From Mastacembelus armatus (Eukaryota > Chordata > Actinopteri > Synbranchiformes > Mastacembelidae), in contig NC_046650.1 in the NCBI RefSeq assembly GCF_900324485.2, positions 5,639,450 to 5,703,449 of the forward strand: DNA of 64,000 bases, given 5' to 3'. Made by a program: the position numbers and the translations under genes. The notes below the pieces were generated by a model. It made no database searches. It had not been told where the DNA came from and saw only the letters and a list, made by a program, of their open reading frames with translations. Below, in pieces: positions 22,601 to 34,045 of this stretch (its first letter is position 1; the number at the start of each line of letters is the position of its first letter).

Positions 22601-25600
22601 TCAGCTGACATCTTGCTGACAAGCTTGTGCATCCAAAAGAAGAAGGCGAACTTTGCCTCGAAGGAAGTTGACATGAACTTGAAGCAAGTCTGTTGCTGAT
22701 GACACCCTCCATGTTCCCTCAAGTCCTGCTGCATTTCCTGGTGGAATATAGTCCTAAAGGCAAACACAAAGAAATGGTGGAATTTTTTCAATTCCTAGTA
22801 CTACATCCTCTCCTGCTGGAGTATGTCAACCCACAGAAATGTGCTTTTAGTTAGTAAGTGTCATGCATTTCCAGTCATCTGCACAACCCCACTATAGAAA
22901 TCTTATCTTTTCATGGAAAGTCTTAAAATACCCGTACAGCAGCCATGTCTCGGTTTTGACCAAATCAACAGTCTTTCATAAGTCTTTCTTTGTTTTGGGG
23001 TTTTATGGGTCTAAGCACTGTTAACTCTTCTGTTTACAATGATGGCACTTTCAGTGACCCTTGAACCTGGACACAAACTTTTGTGCACTGAATCATTTCA
23101 AAGACTGTTGTCTAAGAACAAGCTTGTACAGTGGCTTTACTGCATCTGTTAGCATTATGTCACTGTGATACTACACGTCTGCCGTTTTTTTTTCTGCATT
23201 TGAACTTTTGTTTCTCACCTGGATGTTGAGGCTCCGGAGCACAGCATTGATGCTGAGCAGGTTTCTGATGGTGTTGTCTATGTGGCCGTGCAGCGCTGTG
23301 TTGGTGACCGATGTTCGTAACAAACCGAGGGCCTGCTGTAAAAGCCATAAGCCAGACTGCACTTCCTGGGCTTGTTCCAATGCCTTCCCAAAAAAGGAGG
23401 AAGAGGGCAAGAACGTTATGAAAGAATTAAGGATCAGTAATAATTCTGATCTACAGCTACTAAATAACAAACGTTATAGGTCCACCAAAAACCTAAGTTG
23501 TAGCACATAAAATGTCATCATATATTGGACACCGCTTAAACCTGTTGCTAGGTGTGTAAACAATTTCTCGCTGTTCAGTTACTTACATTTTTCTTCTCCC
23601 AGACATCAAAGTCGACTCTGGTTTGTGGGACATTGACGGACTCTGACAGGCTGCATCCTTCTCTACATGACTTCTAAGAAAACAAGAGATCATTTTTGTA
23701 AATGTTGAGTATGGCTAAATCCAGGACCAGGAATTCAGGTGTATCTCTTCCACAAGCGTCTCCTGTTCTTAGGTCTCCCTGCCTGCATACATTTTTCTCT
23801 CACCATAGCAACTTCTGCGTCTCGTGCTTCCTTAATGAAATGGTTCAGGACCCTCAGGTCACAGATTGGCCTAAGTGGGGATGGTAGGCCTGGCCGGGTC
23901 CACTCCAAGACTATCAACAGTAAGGCAAGCAGTCCTGTCATGACAGATACAACAGATACACAAATACAGTCACTCCAAGATTACTGAGCATTAAAACACA
24001 ATGAGAATGAGAGAAGTGGAAGTGAAATTTAAAGGAAGCAACAACAAATTTGTGACATAGGGCTGATATTTAAACTTTGGTCTCATTAGTTCAGTGGATG
24101 CTACTGTAACATCTAGGGTGTTTTTTTGGTTTTTTTTTCCCTTGAGGAACATGGGTCTGGCACCCTGTCCTACAAACTCTTGTTCAGTGACTTTTTATTG
24201 TGGTTTTGCAGATGATTAAATGTGTAAGAGATGCCTTCAGAGTTTAAAGTATTGTATTTTTTTAAGCATCCTCTCACATTGAGCAAAGCAAACACTCCAC
24301 CAGGAGGTAATATTTGGGCTTTTCTATGGCCTGTCATTCTTGATACAGTCTCCAATGGGCCCTGGATTTTCCCTCCAGCTCTGCCCTGCACACCTGACTC
24401 CTGTTTCCTTGATGCCCAGTGGCTGCCACACCCACAACACCTGTCTCCATTTTCCTGATTTTCTGATAGACTGTGTGTTGTGTTCATCACAGCATGTGTG
24501 CTTCGAAGCCTCCGCTTCTGTGTTCTTGCTGTCTTCCTTAAGTTAACATGTTTGGTTTTGGATTCAAATTTGTTTGGACTCTACTTTTTTGGACTCTTGC
24601 CTACGCCCTCAGACTTATTGCTCGATTCAGACTGTCTGTGATGTCCACCTGAACTCTGACTGCTCCTGCTTGATTTTTGTCACCACTAATCACAGTAAGT
24701 CTCTTTTATTCCTATTTCAGTGTAAATATGCTGAGAGACTTTACCTGCCGGCCTTCCTCAGACCCTTTCTGCCTGATGTTGATAAACTACTAATGACAGA
24801 TAGATGGATACAGTGGATGGATGAATAGGGAGCCATTGGGACACGGGGGAATTCTTTTGATTCTTTTTTTTTTCTAGTATAAAAATGTTGAGTGTGAACA
24901 AAGAAACTAATCAATTTATTAAGTGCTAAGCTATATTTTTTCACATCAAAAGTTTGAGGCCTTTAAGATTATACGAACAACTGTTTTTTGTATGTCACTT
25001 ACTCTATACTCACCACAAAATATCTATAACAGCAAATATAAATGTTGCAGACCTTCCTAATCATGCAATTTTGTTTTGATTTCAGAACAGTGCCTTTTCA
25101 AGTTGCTAGGTATACACTTACTGATTGCATTTGTTAATCATCATTTGTTGCTGTTGTCTGCATACATAGCTTTTCAAGGCTTGGTTTTTCAATTTGACAG
25201 TACAATAAAACATACAGTAAACTTTTGACAAATGTGCTAATGCATAAATTTTGCAGGGGAACTGATGCACTTAAAGTTGCGTCATGTAAAATAAACATGA
25301 TTCAGCAACTTTAAGTCTCATTCTTTGAGTTTCATTCTTGTCTACAAAACCTAAAAAACCATGTGATTGCATATGATCAGGAACCTGCAGATATCATGAC
25401 AATGCAGAAATGACTATGCCTGTTTAACCCTTATTACGTCTAACATCCCTTGAATGCACAGCACTCTTTGAACTCCAGGGATAAATTCGGCTTCTCCTGT
25501 TGTGGATCATGTGGGCATCTAGCCTCATTTCTCTTTGGCACATGCTGAATGTGCTCTTTCACAGCAGCCTTTATGGGTGACGCAAAACAATGATAAAAAT

Positions 25601-27958
25601 ATACTGATGTTGAAAACAGGGCAGATACAGGCTGGGCTGAGCAATCTCCTAGATAGCACAAATTGAACTGACCTGCCAAAAGTTCCACGTTTCTTACCAC
25701 TGAGTAATAATAAGAAAATATTAGTAGTAGTCATTAGTAGTGCTCCTTTAAGAGGTCAAGAATATCACCAGCCTCCATGCCCCGATAACACTGTCATTGA
25801 CAGTCTGACTGTCATTGACATGTACGATCAGTGTGTGTCTTTTAAACAGCACATCTGACTCACACCACCCCCATGTTTCACAGAAACCTCCAGTAAACTT
25901 TGTACGTACATAGTGGTAGTGGTGCACATTGTCCCACAGCTTCACGAGTTACCAATTGCTCCATGCACATTACTAACAGCACTGTAGCCTTCTTGTTCCT
26001 CTGAGCAAGCACTAATATTCTCTGCAGCCCACTAAGTATGAACACACACCAGTACACACATGGCATCATCAGGTGCGTGATATTCACTAGTACTTATGGA
26101 TGTGCATTTTTAGAGTTATGGTTCCTATCACTGAAAATTATTATTTACTTATGATGAATACTAGATTGGAAAAATGAAATAACTCTACTACTGCTGGAGT
26201 TCTGGAGTTCTGGAGTCCTGGAGTCCTGGAGATCTTTCTGTGCTGCTGCTAAAGAGCACGAAGAGCAGACACTTTGTTAAATGTGAATGTGTGACTCAAG
26301 TTGAGGATTATTGGTGACCTTTTCACCTCCGCCATTGCCTACGTGAGAATGCATCAAGCTAAACTACGCATGCACACGCGCCCTCTCTACATTCTCACCA
26401 TGGTGGTGGAATGTGCAGTTCAGGTCTGTGGCCAGACTAAAAGTTAACAGCTTTGTCTGCCAACATTAGCTGCCAAAACCGGGGTGCTATCTTAAAGTGG
26501 AAGCAGTGGTCCACAAGTGGCAGTGCTATGGATAAATACCAGGCTCCACTCCAGATATGTGACAAATGCTTTGCAAAGGTAGCCAGATGCTCACGTGAGA
26601 AGATGCAATTGACATGTGCCATTTTAATCAACTAATCTGGTGCACAGGAAGAATTCAGCTAGTGAAGCCATAGTCTGTGTGGCACTAATGGTTAAATGGC
26701 AAAGAGGATAAAGATGAGCTATTTAAAGTACATCTCAGTAATGACGTGGTTGCTTTTAAATGCTTTTTGTGACCTCTCTATTTTGAATGGGTCTTCCCCA
26801 TGACAAAGTGCAGAGTTGTAAATAAGCAGCTATCAGATGACACAGGTGTGACATAATTTCCTGTTCGGCTCCAGTGGAATTCTTTAAAGTTGTCGGCCTT
26901 TGATAACCTTTTGCTCTTTTCTGCTGACTTAAGTATGTGACGACTGTGCCAAAAAACTGCAGTTTCAGCTTTTGAATATGATCCCCTCTACTTTTCAGCC
27001 TGCTGTGTCATGCTAGAGAAGAATGACTGGAGACTATTTTCCCATTGAACAAGACAGAAATACATGCATATCATCAATACTCAGCAATTTCCCAGAAGAC
27101 CACTTTATCAACAGTGTCTTACAGTAAAGGGTAAAACTAGACTTTTAACAAGACTGAGCGCCAAAGCTGCAGCTACAGATTTAGGTTCATTTATTAAGCT
27201 AAATTAAGCTGAATAACAACAACCCAGTAGCATCCAGAAATATGTTTCAGAAACATGCAGAACAAAGAGTTTGGAACAAATCAGGGGACCTTCAAATGGG
27301 CAGTAGTCCTGAGTAGACCTCCAGAGAGTCCTTAATAATCTCAAAATTCAACATTCAGCCATAAACCGTCTAAATACTGAATGATACATGCAAAGTGATG
27401 AATGTGGTCTAAAATCCTGAGCATACAGACCGCTGCAGCAGGATAACGCACGCAAAGCAACGCGGCGGACTGCATAATGTAACATGCGCTCTTACCTCTA
27501 CTCGTTTTCTGCAACATTCGCAAACAGGTGCGGCATCTTTTAAAAACATCGTGAAAGCATTAAACACACGCACAGACTTCACGGCTCAAGTTAAAGGCAC
27601 CAGTCAAACCCAATAAGTCCAGCACAGAACCAAGTGCGCTGGCCCCGGCGCTAGTCCGACTGGCATGTGGGTCCGCGTCTAAAAGACCTGTGCTGCTGCT
27701 GAGAGTAGTCACCTACCACACTTTCTCACCGCCGTGCTTTGGCAAAACCTTTTATTTACCTCCCCAAAGGATATAGCGATAACGTGATAGTCCGCAAGGA
27801 CAAGGACGCGCCTTTTACGCACCGCGGTGAGCGATTAAACATCAACCCATGCATGCAGATCCTCTTTGCGTAAAGCTTGAAAATAGGCTAACTACTAAAG
27901 CCGGCGTACAGAGGAAAAAATCACGAAGGCATGTCCGTAACTCACTGGGAAACTCCAT
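22601..27958 (-). CDS. epo: Erythropoietin
   Basis: A secreted four-helix cytokine that drives red-cell production through EpoR/JAK2. Minus-strand coding exons are 27958-27946 (13 nt), 23934-23804, 23673-23587, 23383-23219 and 22753-22601. The phases agree and give 182 residues. A signal peptide (MEFPRLLALLLIVLEWTRPG) is followed by helix A (LRPICDLRVLNHFIKEARDA), the Cys pair in KSCREGCSLSES, helices B and C (VQSGLWLLQQALGLL; RNLLSINAVLRSLNIQ) and helix D (TDLLQVHVNFLRGKVRLLL) ending in ACQQDVS. Four cysteines suit the two family disulfides. No N-X-S/T sequon is present, unlike mammalian EPO. The five-exon layout with a 13-nt first coding exon is the vertebrate EPO pattern. Intron 1 is about 4 kb; the other introns are 130-470 bp. 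Many longer open frames here overlap the exons in wrong frames. Confidence 0.96.
23935..27945 (-). other. epo intron 1
   Basis: A 4.0-kb intron. It contains a short cluster of 9-bp-like repeats (CTGGAGTTCTGGAGTCCTGG, near 26195-26230) and a TACGTG core near 26340. No embedded gene or clear transposon was recognised. The stretch 24120-24800 has several overlapping short open frames, but no family resemblance. Confidence 0.6.
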
Positions 27959-28700
27959 CGCGGCGTCCGCATAGCCCCTCACAGGGTCCTCGTGGCTTGG
28001 CACATGGGTCCGTCTATTGCCCATTAATTGGAAACGAAGCTCTTTTGTGGATCTCCTGCACTTATCCGGTAGGTGTTTCTAAAAACTGATGCTGTTTGAT
28101 TTTTTTATTGATGACTTTGAAAATAAAGTTGCATTGTTTCTATGATGACAATCTAAACTACCTCCTCCCTTAAGGCAAAAATGTTTTCTTTCATTGTTAT
28201 CCAAATAATAGGCTATCCCTGTTTATAAAACATTTGGCCTAAAAAGTAAATAATGCCTCAAAAAAGCTGTGCGGAGACTTCCCATTCATTGTTTCGATGA
28301 TTTGCAGAAACAGTCATTAAAGTAGTATATTGTAAAAAAAAAAAAAACGACAGTGTAAACGTTGATCCATCTAAAACGAGTAATTGTTTTTAAAAAGGTT
28401 GCGTTTTTTTCGTTTTTGATTTTTCAAAAATAATTTTATTTTAAGCCCAAGCTTAAACAACACATGCCAGGGCGCGTTCAGTGACCACAGTGGACAAACC
28501 GAAGTTCGTGTGTTTTTCTAAATATTTGAAACACGGCTTTGAGATCGAAATAGTTTATTTACTGAATCTGTGGCAAATACAAGAAAATATAGGTTTCGTG
28601 AGTGTGCACACCCGTGAGATGCCACCCGGCCACTCCAGTGAGTTTGACGTGACGCGTGGGTATAACTTTAAACACACCAATCCCTCCTCTCCCACAGTGA
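27959..28700 (-). promoter_or_regulatory. epo 5' flank with candidate hypoxia-response cores
   Basis: Two RCGTG cores lie 7 bp apart at 28647-28651 (ACGTG) and 28654-28658 (GCGTG), about 690 bp upstream of the start codon. A CACAG string lies about 35 bp further out. HIF binds RCGTG cores in known EPO enhancers. Function here is inferred from motif clustering only. Confidence 0.3.
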
Positions 28701-31071
28701 CACATACACTCAAATGTTTACAGTAGGTGATCATTCAAAACGTCCACCTGCACGTCCCCGACAGGCATGCGTGCCAAAGCCGTTGGAAGCTATTCATTTT
28801 AGGGTAAAACAAGAGTTAAGAGCACTGGCCCTCATACAGAAAGTGGCTGTAGGCTGTACATTTAATGCTAATCTGATCTGGTCAATCCACCACTCTTATG
28901 ATACAGACATTTCAAATGGTTCTATATTGGTGTGCTGCTCCAAAAAGATAAATCCGCTCAGGCAGATGAGGGCAGCAGAAAGACAAAACTAAAGGTGAGA
29001 CAACACAGTGACACAGAGGAGTAAAGAGGAGTGAAACAGGAGAGTATAGGAAGTGAAGTCAGAGCAGTTGGACACTGGGGTGTTGGAGGTCTCCCAAATG
29101 CCTGGAATAGTCTCTACAGGCATCATCAGGGCAATAAACAGCTGGTTTGAATGGTTGACAGTGAGACAAGACGTATGTAGGGCAAAAGTTATCAGGTATG
29201 TTAACAAAGGGATGAGGGCAATAATGGGACATTTTATACCATGAATACTTCCTAAAGTGCATGTGGTACCCTCTGATTATTATCTGTTTAAGTTCAGAGA
29301 CTCATTGAAGCATTGAAGCAGGAAGCAGGAGGCTCACCACCTGACTAATGACACTATGTTGGCTTTTACTTTAATCTGTCACCTTTCTTTATATATTTAA
29401 CCTTGAAGATAAACGTGTCCTGTGTACTTTCCGAGGCCTCTTCTCTGTATTTATTCTGTCCCTGGGCCTGCATGCGGTATGAATAATTATAGTACGCAAA
29501 GTTTATCAAAAGAAAAACAAACTAGTAGATAAAGATTCCCTAAATTTACTGTTTTCCAGTTGGTATTTCCTGCTGTGTTAAACACCAGCTGTGCAGACTT
29601 TAATTGGGAAGGTGTGAAACAAATGTAGGTAAAGAGAAAACAGTTAGGTTTTATTACCACAGCTCCTCAGTGTGTGAAAGGTCCCCGTCGTAAAGGAGTA
29701 ATTAGTTAAGCATTTGAAGAGCCCTTTGAAGACACTTGAGTACACCTGGACAATTATTGAGGACTGTTAGAACAGATTCAGAAGGCCAGTTCTGTAAAGT
29801 TAAACCTTTGAGAAGCATTTGCCTGTTTTAACCTTTGGAAGATATTCCAACCTTTCCACATATATATATACATATATATATATATACATAATGTAATGTA
29901 ATATCATGTGAGATACCTTGGGTATCATGTTCCAGGTATGGCAATAGCAATGGTTTATTTGTCATCAATAAAATGAATTATCTGCAAGAGGAACAGTCTT
30001 TCCAGGTAATGTGATATCCAAACAGGAATACTAGTCACACATGTTGAAAATTTTTATATAGCAGTTCTATTCTCTGTACTTTAAGAGGGCGTATTTATGT
30101 CCCATGTCCTCACCCTGATCCTTGATGGCCCCTCTGGAGCCAGAGTAAAGGAAATATACTGAAATTTCCTGGAAGTACCTTCTGTGTGTCATAGAGGAGG
30201 GGGGATCTTCCAGAGGCTAAAGGAGGCTTTTCCATCAGACAGGAAGTAAAAGGATGTTTGCATATGCATTATCAGGAACCAGCATGCAATTCCAGGTGTC
30301 TCACTGAAAAACTAAGAGTATTTTAGATGGTAAAATACAGACAATTACTGAAAATATTTGAATTGAAAAGAAAATTGATCAATAACAGTATAATGGCTCG
30401 TGTATGTATTTGTAATGTTTATTTACATTACTCTATAAGCAGGAGTCAGGAAGGAATCTCTATCTATCTATCTTAAATAAATGAAAATATTTAATGAGTG
30501 AGGATAATCCTGCGCATTTTTATCTCTGCTTCTGATATGAGTCAGCTTTAATACTACATGGTTACCGCAGCACTAAGCGACAAACAATGTTGATAGATTG
30601 TTACACTGTTTGCTCAAAGGGCTGTTTGCTTATGTCTGAGCCAACATGAGAGAGAAAGGGGAGAGGGAGACAAGGTACGTGCTGCAAGCCATGCTTCATG
30701 ACCAGGGCAGGGGATTGGGGTGGGAGGTGAGGGATGTGTGGGGAGTGCGGGGGCAGGGGAGTCCAGTCACACTGACTCCTGGGTTGGAATGGGACACGGT
30801 TGTTGAATTTAGGCTCATTTAAAAGAGGAGCGGTGGCGTAAACCTGTGTCTCACTTACACTTGTTAATAAACAAAGACCACCGGGGGATGATGCACACAA
30901 CAAGCAGCAAGGGAGAGGCAATACTGTATTATATAGAAGACAGTGAAAGTGCACAGCTGTTACGTTGGAGTGTGTATTTTTGTCTATTGCTTTCTCATCC
31001 AGGGTTTGGGCTCAGAGCCAGCTAGGTCTACTCCTCTGGCGCGACACAAGACAGGAAGCTGACATAAAAGA
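28701..31071. other. Intergenic sequence between epo and the unrecognised small gene
   Basis: No gene recognised. An (AT)n-rich microsatellite lies at about 29862-29890. The open frame at 30601-30954 (minus) is proline/leucine-rich low-complexity sequence without family resemblance. Confidence 0.4.
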
Positions 31072-31880
31072 ATGGGGGGACCGACTGTGAGGGACACAGG
31101 AGCCAAGGCAGGAGCCAAGACGGTATCCACTGACGAGGTCGGAAGTTATTGTTTCAACTTACAGGCATCGATGGTGACAGGAATCCTATCACCCTATTGA
31201 CGTTATCCCCCTTATATTGTGATCCCCTGGTGATGGCCAGATGTGTGGAGAGCATTCCAGGACAGGAACCACATCACTGGAGTCTCCCTCTGATCAAATG
31301 TTCTCATTGCTGATCCTGAATGTACATGAAGTACTTCAGTGTGTGCATGCTTATGAAATGTACAGCCATAGGAAGCAGAGTTGAAACATGAATTCAACCT
31401 GTGTCTTATTTTGCAGCCAACAAAATACCATTTGTTTTTTTATTTTCAAACCCACCTTTGTTTCTCTTGCTGCATCAGGTCCAGCAACTGCTTGGCTGCA
31501 CTGTGAAGGAAGAAACTACCAATAAGGTACATTATTTCTCACCATACTAATCTCTTACTGTACTAATCATTCTGACAGCAGAAATGATCCTAATAGAACG
31601 GAGAGTCCTGGTTTCTGTTTGCTTATGTCTGAGCCATCATAGATGTTTCAATTGGAACCACACACTGATCTGATCGAAGTGTTGATGCTTTATGTTCCTT
31701 TCATTTGATCACTTTAAATTGTGTTTTGTGTAGGAATTGCTAAGCAACCTGGTATCAGACATGTATCAGTTGCTCAACAAAACTGCTGGGACCTCTGCCC
31801 AGAAAAGGGGACATGGTGGACTGCTTTTGAAGCAAGACCTCAGCCTAGTGGAGCCAAGTAAACACCTGAGAGTCGAGTGA
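31072..31880 (+). CDS. Unrecognised candidate three-exon small gene (81 residues)
   Basis: I do not recognise this product. Three plus-strand exons join in phase 0: 31072-31122 (ATG, 17 codons, donor ACG|GTATCC), 31479-31526 (acceptor TTGCTGCATCAG, donor AAG|GTACAT) and 31734-31880 (acceptor TGTTTTGTGTAG, ending in TGA). The protein begins MGGPTVRDTGAKAGAKT, continues VQQLLGCTVKEETTNK and then ELLSNLVSDMYQLLNK, and ends KHLRVE. The middle is amphipathic and could form a helix or short coiled coil. There is no signal peptide or membrane segment. The two acceptors have good pyrimidine tracts. Exon 1 is the weakest part, and more upstream exons are possible. It could be a chance assembly. Confidence 0.42.
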
Positions 31881-34045
31881 CCCCAGTACCAGCAACGCAC
31901 TATGTTGGAGCCAGGATGTCATGTGAGTTGTTTGTGTCATATTAGGCAAAGTTTGAATAGGACTGGACTGTCTAGGAAGAGATTTCCAGATCCCTTTTCA
32001 AAATGCACAGGCAAACTATCAGTCCACCCACCACGTGACATCAACCACTCTTAAAGTGTGAGCATCACTACTGTTAAGTTACACCTGACAGACACTTTTT
32101 AATGAAATGGGTAGCATCTTAAAATCTTCAAAAATCGCCTTAGACTTTTTGCTTCTAGATGTGCCATAATCCAAATGACAGATATTTCATGGACCTCACT
32201 GACAGGTGTGAGGAGGTGAATGGATCATGACTACCTGTTCAGTCACAGTCATTCCTGGGTGAAGGATTTATTACGTCTGTACAATGTGCAGGTTACTGGT
32301 AGATGGTTAGGCTCACGTCCTTAGTGCCATTTTAGCTAAGATGAGGCACATATTTCACCAAGAACCTGATCTTTCCCAAAACCTGCTCATTTGCTGTGAG
32401 CATCCAAGCAAACAGCAGACCATAAAAAGTTCATCCAGCTCCACTCTGTACATGCAACTACTCTATTGAAGCAGAGGATACTTTAGGAATGAAACGTGTT
32501 GCCCTGCGACAAACAGATAATGTCTGTATGGGCCTTTAATAATAGAGGTGGACCATAGTGTTGGACTGGTTCCCCCCCTGTGTTCAGAGGCACCAAAATA
32601 AGGCCAGACAACAAACAGAACATTATGTGAGGGGCCATGTCACAACCAACACTTGCATCACACACTCCAGTGTTAACATATAAGTCAGAATATTTGCTAT
32701 AATAGGCCATGAAAACACAACCCACATCACTGAGGGAGAAGATAAACTTGGCCAGTGCTTTAAATCTGATTGACCATTAACCAACCACTCACAGGAAGCA
32801 CAGTTACTATACTACTGAATCTGAAAGGCTAAAATTAAAATAGATGTAGCTGTATATCCAATAATTCAAAAGCAATACACACTATCCCAGTGTCAAATTC
32901 AAAGGACAACATTATACAACAAAGTCTAACAGCACAGACGTTAAAGTACCTTGGCAGTTTCAGCTTTTCCTTCCACAAATTTTTATCCCTGAGTGTTTCT
33001 ATTGCAGGCAGGGAATGTATAGCACATGGCTACTTAGCTGCCCCATTATTACCTCAGCATCTGTTTATTCTAGTATGATTGTTGCCTCAGAGATATTTTA
33101 GGTTCCATTGTAGTTCAACATCATCAATTTTCATAGCTGAATGAAAAACTACCCATTCTTCATTCATAATGAGGCTATTATTGGTCTATTTCAGATGAGA
33201 CACATTTGTAAACAGGATTTCTGTCAGAGAGACGTTTAGAAATACTACCAGTAACCAAGACAACGAAAGCTTGTGCTGTAATCGATGTACCTTCACAACA
33301 TGTTTATAAATCAATACTTTGTAGCAGAAATGACCATATCACTAAAAACCTTGTTATGTATGTTTCTTCTTGGGGGGGGAAGTATAACATCCTGAAAATA
33401 CGCATGACTGACTGATCTGTTTTGGTTTAGGAGCATCCTCAGCCATAACAGGAACAACAACTGGCTCACTGCGCTGACATACAGCATGGAAGTGTGTAAC
33501 TACATGCAGATACAGGTCAGCCAGTTTGCAGAGTGATACTGAGGTTTTCAGAAAACATTGTGGAGTATCTTTATACTGGTGTTGTGGGATGACAAACCTG
33601 TATTTTCAGGAGGAACTAACCCTTCTCCATTCATAACTTTATTTACTTCCATTACTCGGTTTAGACTGTGTTAGTTTCATCTCTCCCGCCAATATATTTC
33701 CTGTCTGAAGTCAGCCGCGGTGCATAGTGGAGGTTTTCTGATGGATATAGTAAAATATAAAATATTGCTGCAAAGACCTCCTTGGTTCAAAGTAATAAAA
33801 AATAAATCCCACATGCCACATGTATGGTCTTTAATTGGGTTATGTATTTGCCTCAAAGTAATAACTGCAGTCAGTGATTACTATTGATGGCTTCCAACTA
33901 TACATTTCTCCAATGGGTTTGAGTCCACGTTTTGTGCTGAGTCATGAAAAACAGTAAGTGGTGAATGCTTTATCATGAACTTTTCCTGTTTTTGGTCTTG
34001 ACAGTTCCTGTATACGCCGACTTGTAAAGCTGGAAACATTTGTCT
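31881..34045. other. Intergenic sequence between the small gene and zp3-like gene
   Basis: No supported gene. A possible exon-like stretch at 33431-33517 is discussed under rejected items. Confidence 0.35.

Noticed and set aside
22429-22791. A 120-codon minus-strand frame in the epo region
   Set aside because: It overlaps the last epo exon in a different frame; the frame reading VNFLRGKVRLLL is the conserved one.
24170-24830. Overlapping short frames on both strands in epo intron 1
   Set aside because: No family resemblance, no consistent splice sites, and low-complexity composition. Probably old repeat sequence.
33431-33517. Exon-like plus-strand stretch with acceptor TTTGGTTTAG and donor CAG|GTCAGC
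   Set aside because: 29 open codons (ending SMEVCNYMQIQ) with splice signals, but no partner exon in phase and no known family. Too short to support.
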